DNA from: Microvirga ossetica
Lineage (GTDB): Bacteria > Pseudomonadota > Alphaproteobacteria > Rhizobiales > Beijerinckiaceae
Direction: 5' to 3'
Length of the DNA stretch: 64,000 nucleotides
NCBI RefSeq assembly: GCF_002741015.1
Contig: NZ_CP016616.1
Coordinates: 541,501 to 605,500 of the forward strand
In this document: piece by piece, positions 8,411-17,666 of the stretch
Layout: each line of letters starts with the position of its first letter
Position numbering within the stretch: position 1 is the stretch's first letter
Translations under genes and position numbers: made by a program
Notes under the pieces: generated by a model
The model's database searches: none
What the model saw: the letters and a program-made list of their open reading frames with translations, nothing else
Told to the model about the DNA's origin: nothing

Positions 8411-8982
8411 CCTTCCCGCAGGCTCACCGTAGTGGTTAGAATCTAACACCTGGCACCCAATCCGCGATGCCCTGCTTAAATGCAGAACGGAAGGTGCAAA
8501 CGGAAGCTTCGTACCAGAACTAGAAATCTGATCAGAGGTTAGGGGTGGAACCGCGCCTGCACGGCGTCGTCTCCAGTCATGCTGTTCAGTGATCGCCGAT
8601 AGGACCATTCTTCTCTCGCAAGGTCATGAGAGGGGTCTCGATCTGGAGGTCTTGGGGCAAGATCCGATCGTACATAGAGAATAAGGGGATGTCCGCCTCC
8701 ACCCAAAGCGTCGGAACTGGCCGCTGGTACCAAGCCTTGAATTTAACCACTAGAGAGACAAAGCCACGTGTCCCTCGTCCCCTATTAGAGCCATCACACA
8801 ACTTTCATGCTGATTGCTTGCCTTGATGCTTTTCCCCGCCGAAGCATGGTCAAAGTATAGCATTCATAACTACGAGCGTCGGGCCGTAAGCATCGGACTG
8901 GGGCAGAGGTTGGAGCATAAGGAATTGGATAGTGAGCCGAAGCCAGACCTCAAGCTTTTCGAATAGCCCCCAGAGGATTGAG
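8411..8982. other. gene-free gap
   Basis: No gene is supported on either strand. Short overlapping frames at 8539-8801 lack protein-like composition. I see no strong terminator or repeat. Confidence 0.4.
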
Positions 8983-10635
8983 CTATTTGGCCTGTAACTG
9001 CTTGCGCAACTTTTGTGACGCCTTACGAAGCGCGCGTGACAGCGCCTCAACGGAATAGGGCTTCTGCAACAGCTCGAACCCGTGCCCGCCCTCAGCAAGC
9101 ACTTGGCTGTACCCGCTTGTCAGCACCAGCGGCAGATCGGGATAGAGCCGTCGCACGTGGCGGGCCAACTCCACACCGTTCATGCCCGGCATCACCACGT
9201 CCGAGAACACGATTTCATGGGCGCCCGGAGACATCCCTAGCTCGTCCAGCGCGGCTTGTGCACTCTCGACCCACGTCGTGCGGTAGCCCAACTCCGCCAG
9301 CGTCTGCGTCACGAACGTGCCGACGTCCCGGTTGTCCTCGACTACCAGCACGCAGGTGCCGTACCCGTCTTCGACAGGCTCTTCCTCTGTAGCCGCCACT
9401 CCGAGCGGCGCTGTGGCACGGGGCAGGTACAGCGTGAACGTGGTGCCCTGGCCGACCTCGCTCTCGACAATCACCTGTCCCCCTGACTGCTTGACGAACC
9501 CGAATACCTGGGACAGTCCGAGGCCGGTGCCCTGGCCAACGCTCTTTGTGGTGAAAAATGGCTCGAAGATCCGATCAATCTGATCCGCAGGGATGCCTGA
9601 GCCGGTGTCGGCGATCGAAAGTGCCACGTAAGGGGCCATGACCGCCGCATGCCTCCTGATGGCGGGCATTTCCTCGATTGGCCGCACCGTAATCGTGATC
9701 CGGCCCTCACTGTTCATCGCGTCGCGCGCGTTGACCACGATGTTGATCAGCGCCGTGTCGAACTGGCTTGGATCGGCGCTGATGAAACAAGGCTCGTCGG
9801 GCAGGTGTGTGATGATCCGGATACGTGCCCCCGTCAGCGTGCTGACCATGTCGCTGAGCATGCAAACGGCCTGCCCCGCATCGAACGTCTCAGGCTTGAG
9901 GGCTTGGCGCCGGGCAAAGGCGAGAAGCTGGCCCGTGAGCTTGGCGGCGCGGTCCACGGTATCGGAGATGGCGCCGACATAGCGGGCACGCCGCTCCTCC
10001 GACAGGTTCGGTCTCTTGAGGAGATCAGTCGACGATTTGATGACCGTGAGCAGGTTGTTGAAGTCGTGCGCTACGCCCCCCGTGAGCTGGCCCACCGCCT
10101 CCATCTTCTGGGACTGGCGCATCGCCTCCTCGGCCTTCAGCCGCTCGGCGACCTCGTGCGTCACCCTCTCTTCTAGGGTCTCGTTCAGGCGCTTGAGTTC
10201 CTCGGCGCCCTGCTCGGCCTGCCGGCGGGCGCGAAGCAACTCTCGCTCGTACTTTCGCCGGTCGGTGGCAGTGAACAGGGTGATGCGGTTGACGACAGGA
10301 TTCTCGTCTGCGTCCCGCTTCTGGACAGCATTGGCGAGAACCGGCAAGGAGCGGCCATCGGCGCAGATCAGATCGAAGGCGATCTCATTCACAAAGCCCT
10401 GCATCCGCAGGAGCGGCGCGAAATGGGTGTCGTAGAAGATCCTGCCGCCGATGCTCAGAAGGTCTTGGAAGCACTTGTGGCCGACGAGGTCCTGTCGCTC
10501 CATGCCGATCCAGGTGAGGCAGGTTTGGTTGGCTCTGATGATGGTGCCATCCGGCAGGGTCGAGAGATAGCCGCAGGGGGCGCTCTCGTAGAGTTCCTCC
10601 GGGCTTTCGGTCAACGCCTTTGGGTCTATGCTCAC
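8983..10635 (-). CDS. PAS hybrid sensor histidine kinase with receiver domain
   Basis: 550 residues, cytosolic, no membrane segment. An N-terminal PAS domain (about 10-125) is followed by a coiled linker (130-175) and HisKA with the phospho-accepting His190 in [11 protein letters not shown]. The HATPase_c domain has N-box [18 protein letters not shown] and [14 protein letters not shown]-terminal receiver contains VLVVEDNRD and the Asp in VFSDVVMPG. The start is GTG. The gene lies 11 bases after the RsbQ-like hydrolase gene on the same strand, so the two are almost certainly co-transcribed. By analogy with RsbQ-RsbP, the PAS domain may sense a small ligand supplied by the hydrolase. The C-terminal receiver suggests an internal phosphorelay or self-regulation. 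Confidence 0.9.
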   Translation of the reverse strand: MSIDPKALTESPEELYESAPCGYLSTLPDGTIIRANQTCLTWIGMERQDLVGHKCFQDLLSIGGRIFYDTHFAPLLRMQGFVNEIAFDLICADGRSLPVLANAVQKRDADENPVVNRITLFTATDRRKYERELLRARRQAEQGAEELKRLNETLEERVTHEVAERLKAEEAMRQSQKMEAVGQLTGGVAHDFNNLLTVIKSSTDLLKRPNLSEERRARYVGAISDTVDRAAKLTGQLLAFARRQALKPETFDAGQAVCMLSDMVSTLTGARIRIITHLPDEPCFISADPSQFDTALINIVVNARDAMNSEGRITITVRPIEEMPAIRRHAAVMAPYVALSIADTGSGIPADQIDRIFEPFFTTKSVGQGTGLGLSQVFGFVKQSGGQVIVESEVGQGTTFTLYLPRATAPLGVAATEEEPVEDGYGTCVLVVEDNRDVGTFVTQTLAELGYRTTWVESAQAALDELGMSPGAHEIVFSDVVMPGMNGVELARHVRRLYPDLPLVLTSGYSQVLAEGGHGFELLQKPYSVEALSRALRKASQKLRKQLQAK

Positions 10636-10646
10636 TCGGTCGCCGT

Positions 10647-11456
10647 CTAGTTGGAGGCTGAACCGCGCAGAAAGGCGTCCATGGCGGCAATCGTCTCCTC
10701 AGGTGCACTCAGGTTCGGACAATGGCCTGTAGCCTTCATCAGGACGAACTCGCTGCCCGGGAGGCTCTGATGCACGTAGCGCCCGACCACCTCGGGAGCA
10801 ATCACATCCTGCGAGCACTGGAGGATGAGCGCCCTCGTCTTTACGTTGGGAAGATCAGCCCGATTGTCCGAGAGAAAGGTCACGCGCGCGAAGTGCTTGG
10901 CAATCTCGGGATTCGTGCGACAGAAGCTGTTGGTGAGTTCCTCGCCGAGTTCAGGGCGGTCTGGATTGCTCATGATCACCGGAGCCATCGTGCTCGACCA
11001 GCCGAGATGATTGCTGTCGAGGAAGTCCAGCAGGCCTTCGATGTCCTCCTGCTTGAACCCACCGACGTAGTCGCCATCGTTGATGTAATGTGGTGAGGGG
11101 CCGATCAAAACGAGGCGGTCGAACCTCTCGGGGTCCTCGATGGCGGCCAGAACCCCGATCATGGCACTGACCGAGTGGCCGACGAAGATGGCGTTCTCGA
11201 GGTTCAACTCGCGGCAGATCGCCAGGACGTCGTCGGCATAGCCCTTGAGCGAGGCGTATGTTGTCCTATCGAACGCCGTCGCGTCGGACTGCCCATGCCC
11301 GATATGGTCGAAGAGGATGATCCTGTAACGATCCTGGAAAGCAGGGGTGATGAAGCGCCACATGTTCTGATCACAACCGTAGCCATGGGCAAAGATCATG
11401 GGCTGCTCGCCCTGGCCCAGAACCTTAACATTGTGTCGGGTCAGAACGGCAGACAT
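10647..11456 (-). CDS. RsbQ-like alpha/beta hydrolase
   Basis: 269 residues from the ATG at 11456, chosen because GGAG sits about 6 bases upstream; the frame is open 16 codons further. The fold and spacing match RsbQ of Bacillus subtilis: nucleophile Ser95 in GHSVSA, Asp217 in CSQDVIAP and His245 in ATGHCPN. In Bacillus, RsbQ works with the PAS phosphatase RsbP in energy-stress signalling; related plant/fungal enzymes are D14/KAI2-type receptors. Here the partner is a PAS histidine kinase transcribed 11 bases downstream. I infer a hydrolase that generates or delivers a ligand to that PAS domain. Confidence 0.88.
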   Translation of the reverse strand: MSAVLTRHNVKVLGQGEQPMIFAHGYGCDQNMWRFITPAFQDRYRIILFDHIGHGQSDATAFDRTTYASLKGYADDVLAICRELNLENAIFVGHSVSAMIGVLAAIEDPERFDRLVLIGPSPHYINDGDYVGGFKQEDIEGLLDFLDSNHLGWSSTMAPVIMSNPDRPELGEELTNSFCRTNPEIAKHFARVTFLSDNRADLPNVKTRALILQCSQDVIAPEVVGRYVHQSLPGSEFVLMKATGHCPNLSAPEETIAAMDAFLRGSASN

Positions 11457-11905
11457 GGGTACTCCATGGAATTCCAAAGACCGTCGGTAGGGTTGTTTCG
11501 TCAAGTGACCGGCCGCAAGCTTTGCGATTCAGCCGGCCTACTTAGGTGTGCCTACTCCCATTTTCAACACACGGAATATTACATCAGCCACTCGGCATCA
11601 AGCGAGCCCTCACGGGCCTTGGAGCCCGTGTTCATGGCTCAAGACAGCCCACCAAGGTTCGGGTCGGGTCAACTTCCGAGAAGTGCGATTAAGAGACCTT
11701 CTGGGCTCTGGAGCCGCCGCCGCAGCCCCCGCGCGCGTTAGGAATAAAGGCCGCGAATTTCGCGTGATACCCTTTATGGAAGTGGGCTCCCAGGACTTAG
11801 GAGGCAGGGCGTATTTAGAGAACCGCGTCAACTCAGAAGGATAAGGAACGAAGTTCAGCCGCCTCCCGTTGCTGTCGTGTGCCGCTGCAAATAGAACTCA
11901 CCCTA
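11457..11905. other. intergenic gap between divergent genes
   Basis: No gene. It must hold the promoter for the RsbQ-like operon. It contains one AATTTC-type motif at 11756-11781. Confidence 0.4.
11756..11781 (+). repeat. AATTTC-type short motif, copy 5
   Basis: AATTTCGCGTGATA, short spacer, then TTATGGAA. The right arm is identical to copy 3; the left arm has three extra or changed bases. Confidence 0.4.
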
Positions 11906-12220
11906 ATGCCAAATTCCGAGCCTCGCATGGGGATCCTCGTCGAGGACCAGACCCTGGTGCGCATGTTTGTGTCCGATTTCCTTGACGAGACCGGGTTCAA
12001 GGTCTTCGAGGCTGTGACCGTCCTTCAGGCCCACCCGAATGTGCAGGCTGTCGTCACGGACACTGGGATGCCCCAGCTCGATGAATGGCCTTGCACTGGC
12101 CCGCGCGGTTCAGGAGCGGTGGCCAGGAATCGGAGGTTTTGTCACATCGGGGCGGGCACGCCAGGGCCCGACGACTTGTCGGGATCATAAGCCAGAAAAC
12201 GCGTGGCGCGTGGACCAGTC
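11906..12220 (+). pseudogene. single-domain response regulator, frameshifted
   Basis: From 11906 the translation gives MGILVEDQTLVRMFVSDFL..GFKVFEAV, then VQAVVTDTGMP with the phospho-acceptor Asp. The expected continuation, MNGLALARAVQERWPGIG and FVTSGRARQGP, is only present in a second frame that takes over near 12085. About six residues that normally follow FEAVT (the DEAL helix) are also missing. It therefore carries at least a deletion and a frameshift, and no C-terminal KP segment remains. The close intact relative is the gene at 13624-14010. Confidence 0.65.
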
Positions 12221-12288
12221 GCAACGATGACGCGGAGGAATGTTGCGGACCATTTCGCCCAACATGAACCTCTGCGCGCTTTCGGTCA

Positions 12289-12510
12289 TTACACCTTGCC
12301 TGGACCATCCGATCCGGAACCGCTCCTCGCCGAAGGAGAATTCGCGCTGACGCCTCTGCTGGTGTCGCTACGGCTCGCCTCGCCCCTCAGCTCACGCTCG
12401 GCTTGGTGCCAAAATTCTGTCTCATGGCCCTCGCGGCTGCCGTGTTGCTCCCAAAGCTCGTAGGCGCGCTGTCTTACCCGGTCCTGTGTCTCATCGGCAT
12501 GCTGTTCCAT
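12289..12510 (-). CDS. DUF2934 domain protein
   Basis: 73 residues. The N-terminal half contains RVRQRAYELWEQHGSREGHE followed by EFWHQAERELRG, the signature of DUF2934, a small helical domain found in many Rhizobiales stress-related loci. The C-terminal third is Ser/Gly-rich and probably disordered. It is cytosolic and the function is unknown. The very AT-rich stretch 12570-12670 lies just upstream and is a likely promoter region. Confidence 0.82.
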   Translation of the reverse strand: MEQHADETQDRVRQRAYELWEQHGSREGHETEFWHQAERELRGEASRSDTSRGVSANSPSARSGSGSDGPGKV

Positions 12511-12829
12511 ATCACTGTCCTTCCTTCGTTCCCCTCCAGAAGGATACGATCCGCACGATGGCTTATCGATGGCAGATAGGAAGTATTATAAATATAATTA
12601 AAGTATTTTTAGATATCATTGGTACCGAAAGTATGTATGATACATAGATAAAGCTTCTTCTATAAATTGGCTTTCTTGAGCACAATGCTCGCATTGGCGC
12701 AGCATCACTCGTGGAGTGACAATATAAACTCTGCCGACGCCGCGATGCAGCTTAGAGCTCCGGACATGTATGGCTGGCGCCAGAGGGCGGCTTCTGCTTG
12801 GCAACCAGCCTTTCCTACAGATCGGACCA
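12511..12829. other. AT-rich intergenic region
   Basis: Positions 12575-12670 are strikingly AT-rich (TATTATAAATATAATTAAAG and similar) in an otherwise GC-rich window. It separates the DUF2934 gene (minus) and the PRC-barrel gene (plus) and likely holds both promoters. It may also be a curved or nucleoid-protein-binding segment. Confidence 0.45.
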
Positions 12830-13567
12830 ATGATGAAATCGGCACGAATTCTCCTCGCGGTTACTCTCCTCAGCGTGCTCGGTATTACGCAAGCGATCGC
12901 CGACTGCCAGATCGCGGACGCCAAACTCGAAGAAGCTATCCTGCAAAAGCCCGAACTTCGCGGGAAGGCTAACCGTCAGACGGTTCGTGACTTGCGCAAC
13001 TTGCGCGACGCAGCGATCACGCTCTGGTCCTACGGGCGTCATGACGATTGCGAGCGCCTCCTGGGCAACATCCGCGAACTTCTCGCCGGCCCTCCAATAA
13101 ACTCCTTGGGCGGCAACGACGAGGAGGATGCAGACACCCAGATGAGCGCGCGCGAGCCGAAGGTCCAACGGGGCGCCGTTCAAGGGCGCCGTGCTGACAA
13201 GGACGCCAAGCCGCTCATCCACATTGACGAGCTTGCTCCGGGCCTGCGGGCGGACCAGATCATCGGTGCTGAGGTGCGAAGTGCCGACGACAAAATCGTG
13301 GGAGAAGTTCGGAACGTCGTGTTCGGCACGAAGGACCGCCGCGACTATGCGATCGTGGCGTCAGGAGGGTTCTTCACCCCCGGCAAGGACAGCATCGTCG
13401 TGCCGATACGGTCCCTCAAGGTCTCTCAGGAGCGCGACAGCTTCTTTCTTCCCATGCCGGAGGCGAAGGTAAGGGCCATCCCGCACATGCCTGATCAGGA
13501 TTACAAGTGGCTGTCGGATGACGCATGGCGCACCCGGAACGATGCGCTCTTTGCAGGTCGCCCGTAA
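12830..13567 (+). CDS. secreted PRC-barrel domain protein
   Basis: 245 residues from ATG 12830 (or 12833). A signal peptide (MKSARILLAVTLLSVLGITQAIA) precedes a helical domain (about 25-95) and an acidic linker. The PRC-barrel (about 135-225) contains ADQIIGAEVRSADDKIVGEVRNVVFG and DSIVVPIRSLKV. PRC-barrels are small beta domains found in photosynthetic reaction centre H subunit, RimM and many secreted proteins of unknown role. Presumed periplasmic. A second PRC-barrel gene lies at 14220-14651, but the two are not in one operon. Confidence 0.82.
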   Translation: MMKSARILLAVTLLSVLGITQAIADCQIADAKLEEAILQKPELRGKANRQTVRDLRNLRDAAITLWSYGRHDDCERLLGNIRELLAGPPINSLGGNDEEDADTQMSAREPKVQRGAVQGRRADKDAKPLIHIDELAPGLRADQIIGAEVRSADDKIVGEVRNVVFGTKDRRDYAIVASGGFFTPGKDSIVVPIRSLKVSQERDSFFLPMPEAKVRAIPHMPDQDYKWLSDDAWRTRNDALFAGRP

Positions 13568-13623
13568 CCGAGTACAGGCTCTCGCCCATGCCTCAGCGCC
13601 ATGACCGCTCGTTCGTGGCGCTC

Positions 13624-14010
13624 TCAGTCCTGAAGGAGCAATGCTCGGATCAGCTCAAGCAGTTTTTCGGGACGCACGGGCTTTTCGACGAAATAGGCCC
13701 CGTCCGGCAACTCCCTGGGTGCGGGGGCAACGCGCCCGGATGCGATCACAACACCGATATCCTGTCGATCATCACGCACCCTGCGGGCCAGCTCGAAGCC
13801 ATTGATGCTCCCGCGTGGCATTTCCACGTCCGTCACGACCACCTGGACGTCAGGAACGGCGGCGAGAATATGAAGCGCCTCATCCGCGTGAGCTGCCTCC
13901 ATGACCTTGAAGCCAGCGTCATCCAGCACATCCGCCAGCATCATGCGGACAAGAGCTTCGTCCTCGACAACGAGAATGAGCGCGCGAATGTCGGGTTTTT
14001 TCTCAAGCAT
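13624..14010 (-). CDS. single-domain response regulator (CheY-like)
   Basis: 128 residues, receiver domain only. It has the acidic pocket in LVVEDE at 13-18, the phospho-acceptor Asp in VVTDVEMPRGS, the switch Ser in VVIASGR, and the conserved Lys in YFVEKPVRPEKL. With no output domain it probably acts by protein contact or as a phosphate sink in a phosphorelay. The hybrid kinases at 8983 and 23760 are possible partners, but nothing in the sequence proves it. Confidence 0.88.
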   Translation of the reverse strand: MLEKKPDIRALILVVEDEALVRMMLADVLDDAGFKVMEAAHADEALHILAAVPDVQVVVTDVEMPRGSINGFELARRVRDDRQDIGVVIASGRVAPAPRELPDGAYFVEKPVRPEKLLELIRALLLQD

Positions 14011-14219
14011 GCCAAATGGAATGGGGGATCGATCCCGTTCGTTCCTAAGGCCACGATGTTAATCGACTGGTGCGACCCACGGCCTCAATCCGCGGCACCA
14101 CCTATTGCGTCATCTGAACTGTGTTCTGCCGCCTATTGGGACGCCTCCGGGATCGACATCGTCACCGTCACGCCCACATCGCTGCGCACGTCGATCTGAC
14201 CCCGGGAGCGCTAGAGCGT

Positions 14220-14651
14220 TCAGGACGTAGGCGTGATCCTGTAGTAGGCATCCACCCGTGCGCCATACTCATCATCCCTGAACGGATCTTCGTTGGCGTC
14301 GTAGCGGGGAGCGTCGGCGAGCCGATCCTTGTCGATGTCGACCACATAGCCGCCGAGCCGGATGTCGTAGGTCAGTGCCCGCCACGGTAGCGGATGATAG
14401 CTCTCACCAATGCCGAGAAAGCCCCCAAAGCTCATCACCACATAGGCGACCTGGCCTGAGATCTTGTCGACCATGAAATTGTACACGGTCCCGAGCTGCT
14501 CGCCTGCCCGGTTGAACACGGGCGTACCCTCAACCTTGCTGGAGGCGATCAGGCGCCGCGTCTCCTCAATGGCCACGCCCTCGCCTGATGGGTCGAGCTC
14601 CATTGATCCAGGTGTGCGCAGCGGTGTCTCGTTAGGCAGTCTCGTCGGCAT
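14220..14651 (-). CDS. PRC-barrel domain protein (cytosolic)
   Basis: 143 residues without a signal peptide. After a disordered Pro-rich N-terminus, the PRC-barrel covers about 30-115: LIASSKVEGTPVFNRAGEQL, GTVYNFMVDKISGQVAYVV, and LPWRALTYD. The C-terminus is acidic (YDANEDPFRDDEYGARVDAYY). The ribosome site GAGAGGAG lies upstream of the ATG. This family is common in Rhizobiales and is often associated with general stress, but the function is unproven. Confidence 0.82.
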   Translation of the reverse strand: MPTRLPNETPLRTPGSMELDPSGEGVAIEETRRLIASSKVEGTPVFNRAGEQLGTVYNFMVDKISGQVAYVVMSFGGFLGIGESYHPLPWRALTYDIRLGGYVVDIDKDRLADAPRYDANEDPFRDDEYGARVDAYYRITPTS

Positions 14652-14864
14652 GATGCTCTCCTCTCAGCGGCAACGCTGCCCTGAAGGAGCCGTTCCGGCC
14701 GATGCGATGGACAGCGCCAAGGTCCGCAGCGGGTCAAGCTCGGTAGTACCGCAGGCCTGAACGAAGGTCTGCTCATCCCAGCAGTGCGGAAGTACGGCTA
14801 AGGTCAGCCCCGTGCCATAAGCGGTTCTTACGCCGGGAGCGATCAGCATATGGAATACGGGAGC

Positions 14865-15343
14865 CTACTGTGCCGGGGCGAGTTGTCCGAGGCGGAGTAC
14901 GCTTCCGAACAGCAGGTCCGACAGGCCGAACGCCTTGTCGCCCGGCGACAAATAGACGGTCACGTGCAGGTTCCCCGGCGGGAAGGCTCAGAAGGGCCGC
15001 CGCATCGAGCCGTAGGACAGGTCGGGTCGAAGACCGCGCTGAAGATCTTGGACGAGGCCACGTCAAGGTCGATGTCAGGCGCGAACAGGACGACGCTGGC
15101 AATCCACAGGCGCTCGGACGCCGAAGTCCGCGCAATGTAGGACTTGATGCCGAGCTGCTGGAGCGCCGGGCCCAGCACGTCCGTGCCGCGGCTATGCGCG
15201 ATGAAGTGGACCTTCCCCCGGCCCCTGGTCTCGGCGATGGCCCGGATGGACGCTGAAACCATGGCAGAAAGGACGCTGTGCCGATGACTTGTCCTTGCCG
15301 ATCTGCTCCGGGCGCTGCGCGGTATTAACAACATCTCCGCCAA
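14865..15343 (-). pseudogene. alpha/beta hydrolase (DUF900/COG4782-like) remnant
   Basis: The minus strand gives VHFIAHSRGTDVLGPALQQL (nucleophile-elbow Ser) then SASERLWIASVVLFAPDIDL, typical of COG4782 esterases. After FDP the frame is lost. The expected end (PPGNLHVTVYLSPGDKAFGL...GQLAPAQ, stop at 14865) is found in another frame that also contains a stop. The N-terminal region does not match the family, so a frameshift or truncation exists there too. A second remnant of the same family lies at 42872-43416. Confidence 0.6.
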
Positions 15344-15391
15344 CCGTGTGGTTCATCCAGCGAGGCGCACCAGTGGGTCGTCCTCAACGAT

Positions 15392-15883
15392 TTACAGATT
15401 GGCCGCCACGAGCGTCACGGTCGTCACACCACCGGCGATGTTGAGACCGGTTTGCCCCTCGACTGAAATGGGCTGTAGCGAGAACGCACGCCCCGTGCCG
15501 CCGGTGAGCACATTTGCGCCGAGCCCGACGCCAAGCGTGGCCTCAGCGCCGAGGCCGGCATAGGTTCCTGCCAGTGCACCTTTGGGCAGTCCCGGCGCTG
15601 CGGCGATGACGCCCCAGACAAGATGTCCCGCCGCGACTTCGCCAAGGGCAACACCGAACTCGTCGATCTTGCCGGTATAAGCATCGACGAGTCCGCCTCC
15701 GTTCGGTGTGAAGGTGCAGCGAAGGGTCTGCTTCTGGACGACGAACAGGCCGATACCGGCCGAGACATCGCAGGCGAGCGTCCCGACTCTGACGGAGGAT
15801 TGCGCAAGAGCGGGTGCCGCCGACGCGAGGAAGGCGGCACTCAGGGCAAGCGCGGCAATGTTCAGTTTATTTGCAAGGATCAT
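15392..15883 (-). CDS. DUF992 domain periplasmic protein
   Basis: 163 residues from ATG 15883. The signal peptide MILANKLNIAALALSAAFLASAAPALA is followed by SVRVGTLACDVSAGIGLFV, the start of DUF992, with two Cys residues (ACDV and RCTF) in the family positions. The body is Gly/Ala-rich with LGEVAAGHLVWGV and a glycine-rich C-terminal repeat. The frame is open far upstream, but the signal peptide fixes the start. Likely periplasmic; no enzymatic function is known. Confidence 0.85.
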   Translation of the reverse strand: MILANKLNIAALALSAAFLASAAPALAQSSVRVGTLACDVSAGIGLFVVQKQTLRCTFTPNGGGLVDAYTGKIDEFGVALGEVAAGHLVWGVIAAAPGLPKGALAGTYAGLGAEATLGVGLGANVLTGGTGRAFSLQPISVEGQTGLNIAGGVTTVTLVAANL

Positions 15884-16298
15884 AACAGGCGTTCCATGTT
15901 CACGGGGTTGGTCGTCAATTGTGAGGGATCGGCTATTGCGGGTTTCGTTGTCGTCTCTTGCTGTTCTATTCAACGCGGTCCAATAGACGATCAACGTGCC
16001 TACGGCGTGGTCGAAAGAATTCGGTACTATCAGCCTACACCATCTGCTTGACCTTCCGAGCCATCGGCTTGACATATCGAGACACGCATCGGCAACCGAA
16101 GCGAATTCGGTGAATTTTGTGTTCGACAAGCCTTTGCGCACCCCACCGGTTTATGTGGACATTGTTCCAATGGCCGAATCGCAAGACAGCGCGTTGCTCG
16201 GGCGACACCACTCCAGTCTTACGAAGTCTTCATGTCTGCGTCAGGACGCCGTAACGGCGGCTCTGGCATCCAGGTCTCATGACGAACCCGAGGGGTTC

Positions 16299-16305
16299 AA
16301 GGAGG
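16299..16305 (+). promoter_or_regulatory. ribosome binding site fixing the start of the HtrA-type protease
   Basis: AAGGAGG sits 8 bases before the ATG at 16314. It selects this start over the 318 bases of open frame upstream, whose translation is not protease-like. Confidence 0.8.
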
Positions 16306-16313
16306 AAGACCAG

Positions 16314-17495
16314 ATGCCAAACGTGAATTCCAGTCGCGCCCACAAGCGCACCGCCAAGTGGCTCGGCGCCGCCGCCGTGGCTGCCCTCATTGCCGGCGGC
16401 GCGGTCCAGACCGGGCTCATCGCTCCGAACGAGGCTCATGCGGAACTGCGGTCCATGGCGCAGCCCGTGCAGGGCGCCCCATCGTTCGCCGACGTGATCG
16501 AGCGGGTGAAGCCCGCGGTGGTGTCCGTCAAGGTGAAGGTCCAGAACGTGGCCAGCCGCGACGGCGATCAAGACGGCCCGGGGCTCTCGACCCCCGACCT
16601 GCCCAAGGGTCACCCGATGGAGCGCTTCTTCCGCGACGGCCAGCAGGGCCCGAGCCAGCAGCCGAAGCAGTTCGGCCAGTCCATGGGCTCCGGTTTCTTC
16701 ATCTCGGCCGACGGCTACGTGGTGACGAACAACCACGTCATCGAGAATTGGTCGGCAGTCGAGGTCACCCTGGATGACGGCAAGTCCTACGACGCCAAGG
16801 TGATCGGCACAGATCCCAAGACCGATCTTGCTCTGCTGAAGGTCGAGGGCAACGACTTCCCCTATGTTCGCCTCGCGCCCCAGAAGGCACGGGTCGGTGA
16901 TTGGGTGATGGCGATCGGCAATCCATTCGGCCTCGGCGGCACGGTGACGGCCGGCATCGTCTCGGCCCAGCACCGCGATATCGGCAGCGGCCCCTATGAT
17001 GACTACATCCAGATCGACGCTCCCGTGAACAAGGGCAACTCGGGCGGTCCGACCTTCAATCTCGCGGGCGAAGTGGTCGGCGTGAACACGGCGATCTTCT
17101 CGCCGTCGGGCGGCAATGTCGGCATCGCCTTCGCCATCCCGGCCAGCACGGTCGACACGATCGTGACCTCGCTCAAGAACGGCGGCCAGGTGGCCCGCGG
17201 CTTCATCGGCGTGCAGATGCAGCCGATGACCAAGGAGCTCGCCGAGGCCATCGGCCTCAAAGAGCCCAAGGGCGTCCTCGTGGCCGAGGCCCAGAAGGAC
17301 AGCCCTGCGGCCAAGGCGGGCGTCCGGATCGGCGACACCATCGTCGCCGTGGACGGGGAACGGATCGGCGATGCCAAGGACGTGGCGCGGAAGATCGCGA
17401 ACGTGGCCCCGGGCAAGTCCGTGTCGCTCACGCTCTTCCGCCAGGGCCAGGAGCGGACGGTGACCGTCGAAATCGGAGCCCAGCCGAAGGCGTAA
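16314..17495 (+). CDS. HtrA/DegP-type serine protease with one PDZ domain
   Basis: 393 residues. An N-terminal signal/anchor (about 12-38) is followed by a trypsin-like protease domain with catalytic His141 (TNNHVI), Asp171 (TDLALLK) and Ser243 (GNSGGP). One PDZ domain covers about 290-385 (KGVLVAEAQKDSPAAKAGVR). Canonical DegP/MucD has two PDZ domains and about 480 residues, so this is a short, single-PDZ form closer to DegS in layout. It would degrade or chaperone misfolded envelope proteins. Transcription converges with the sulfatase gene; a strong hairpin at 17555-17601 separates them. Confidence 0.92.
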   Translation: MPNVNSSRAHKRTAKWLGAAAVAALIAGGAVQTGLIAPNEAHAELRSMAQPVQGAPSFADVIERVKPAVVSVKVKVQNVASRDGDQDGPGLSTPDLPKGHPMERFFRDGQQGPSQQPKQFGQSMGSGFFISADGYVVTNNHVIENWSAVEVTLDDGKSYDAKVIGTDPKTDLALLKVEGNDFPYVRLAPQKARVGDWVMAIGNPFGLGGTVTAGIVSAQHRDIGSGPYDDYIQIDAPVNKGNSGGPTFNLAGEVVGVNTAIFSPSGGNVGIAFAIPASTVDTIVTSLKNGGQVARGFIGVQMQPMTKELAEAIGLKEPKGVLVAEAQKDSPAAKAGVRIGDTIVAVDGERIGDAKDVARKIANVAPGKSVSLTLFRQGQERTVTVEIGAQPKA

Positions 17496-17554
17496 CCCGT
17501 CGGCGATCGGTTGGATGTCAGCCTCTCATTCCCTTCCGAGGAGCTGGTGTGCTT

Positions 17555-17601
17555 GCCACCGACAGGCTGGTTAACCCCTAACAAGCCATCCTGTCGGTGG
17601 C
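17555..17601. terminator. long hairpin between convergent genes
   Basis: GCCACCGACAGG (17555-17566) is the exact reverse complement of CCTGTCGGTGGC (17590-17601). The stem can continue with GGCT/AGCC inside the loop. It lies between the stops of the protease and sulfatase genes, the position of a bidirectional terminator, but there is no T-run. Confidence 0.5.
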
Positions 17602-17666
17602 CGCATCAGGCTGACCGAGGTGGGACGCATGTGATGCGCGCCCCGCCCGATTGCCACGGAAGGAAG

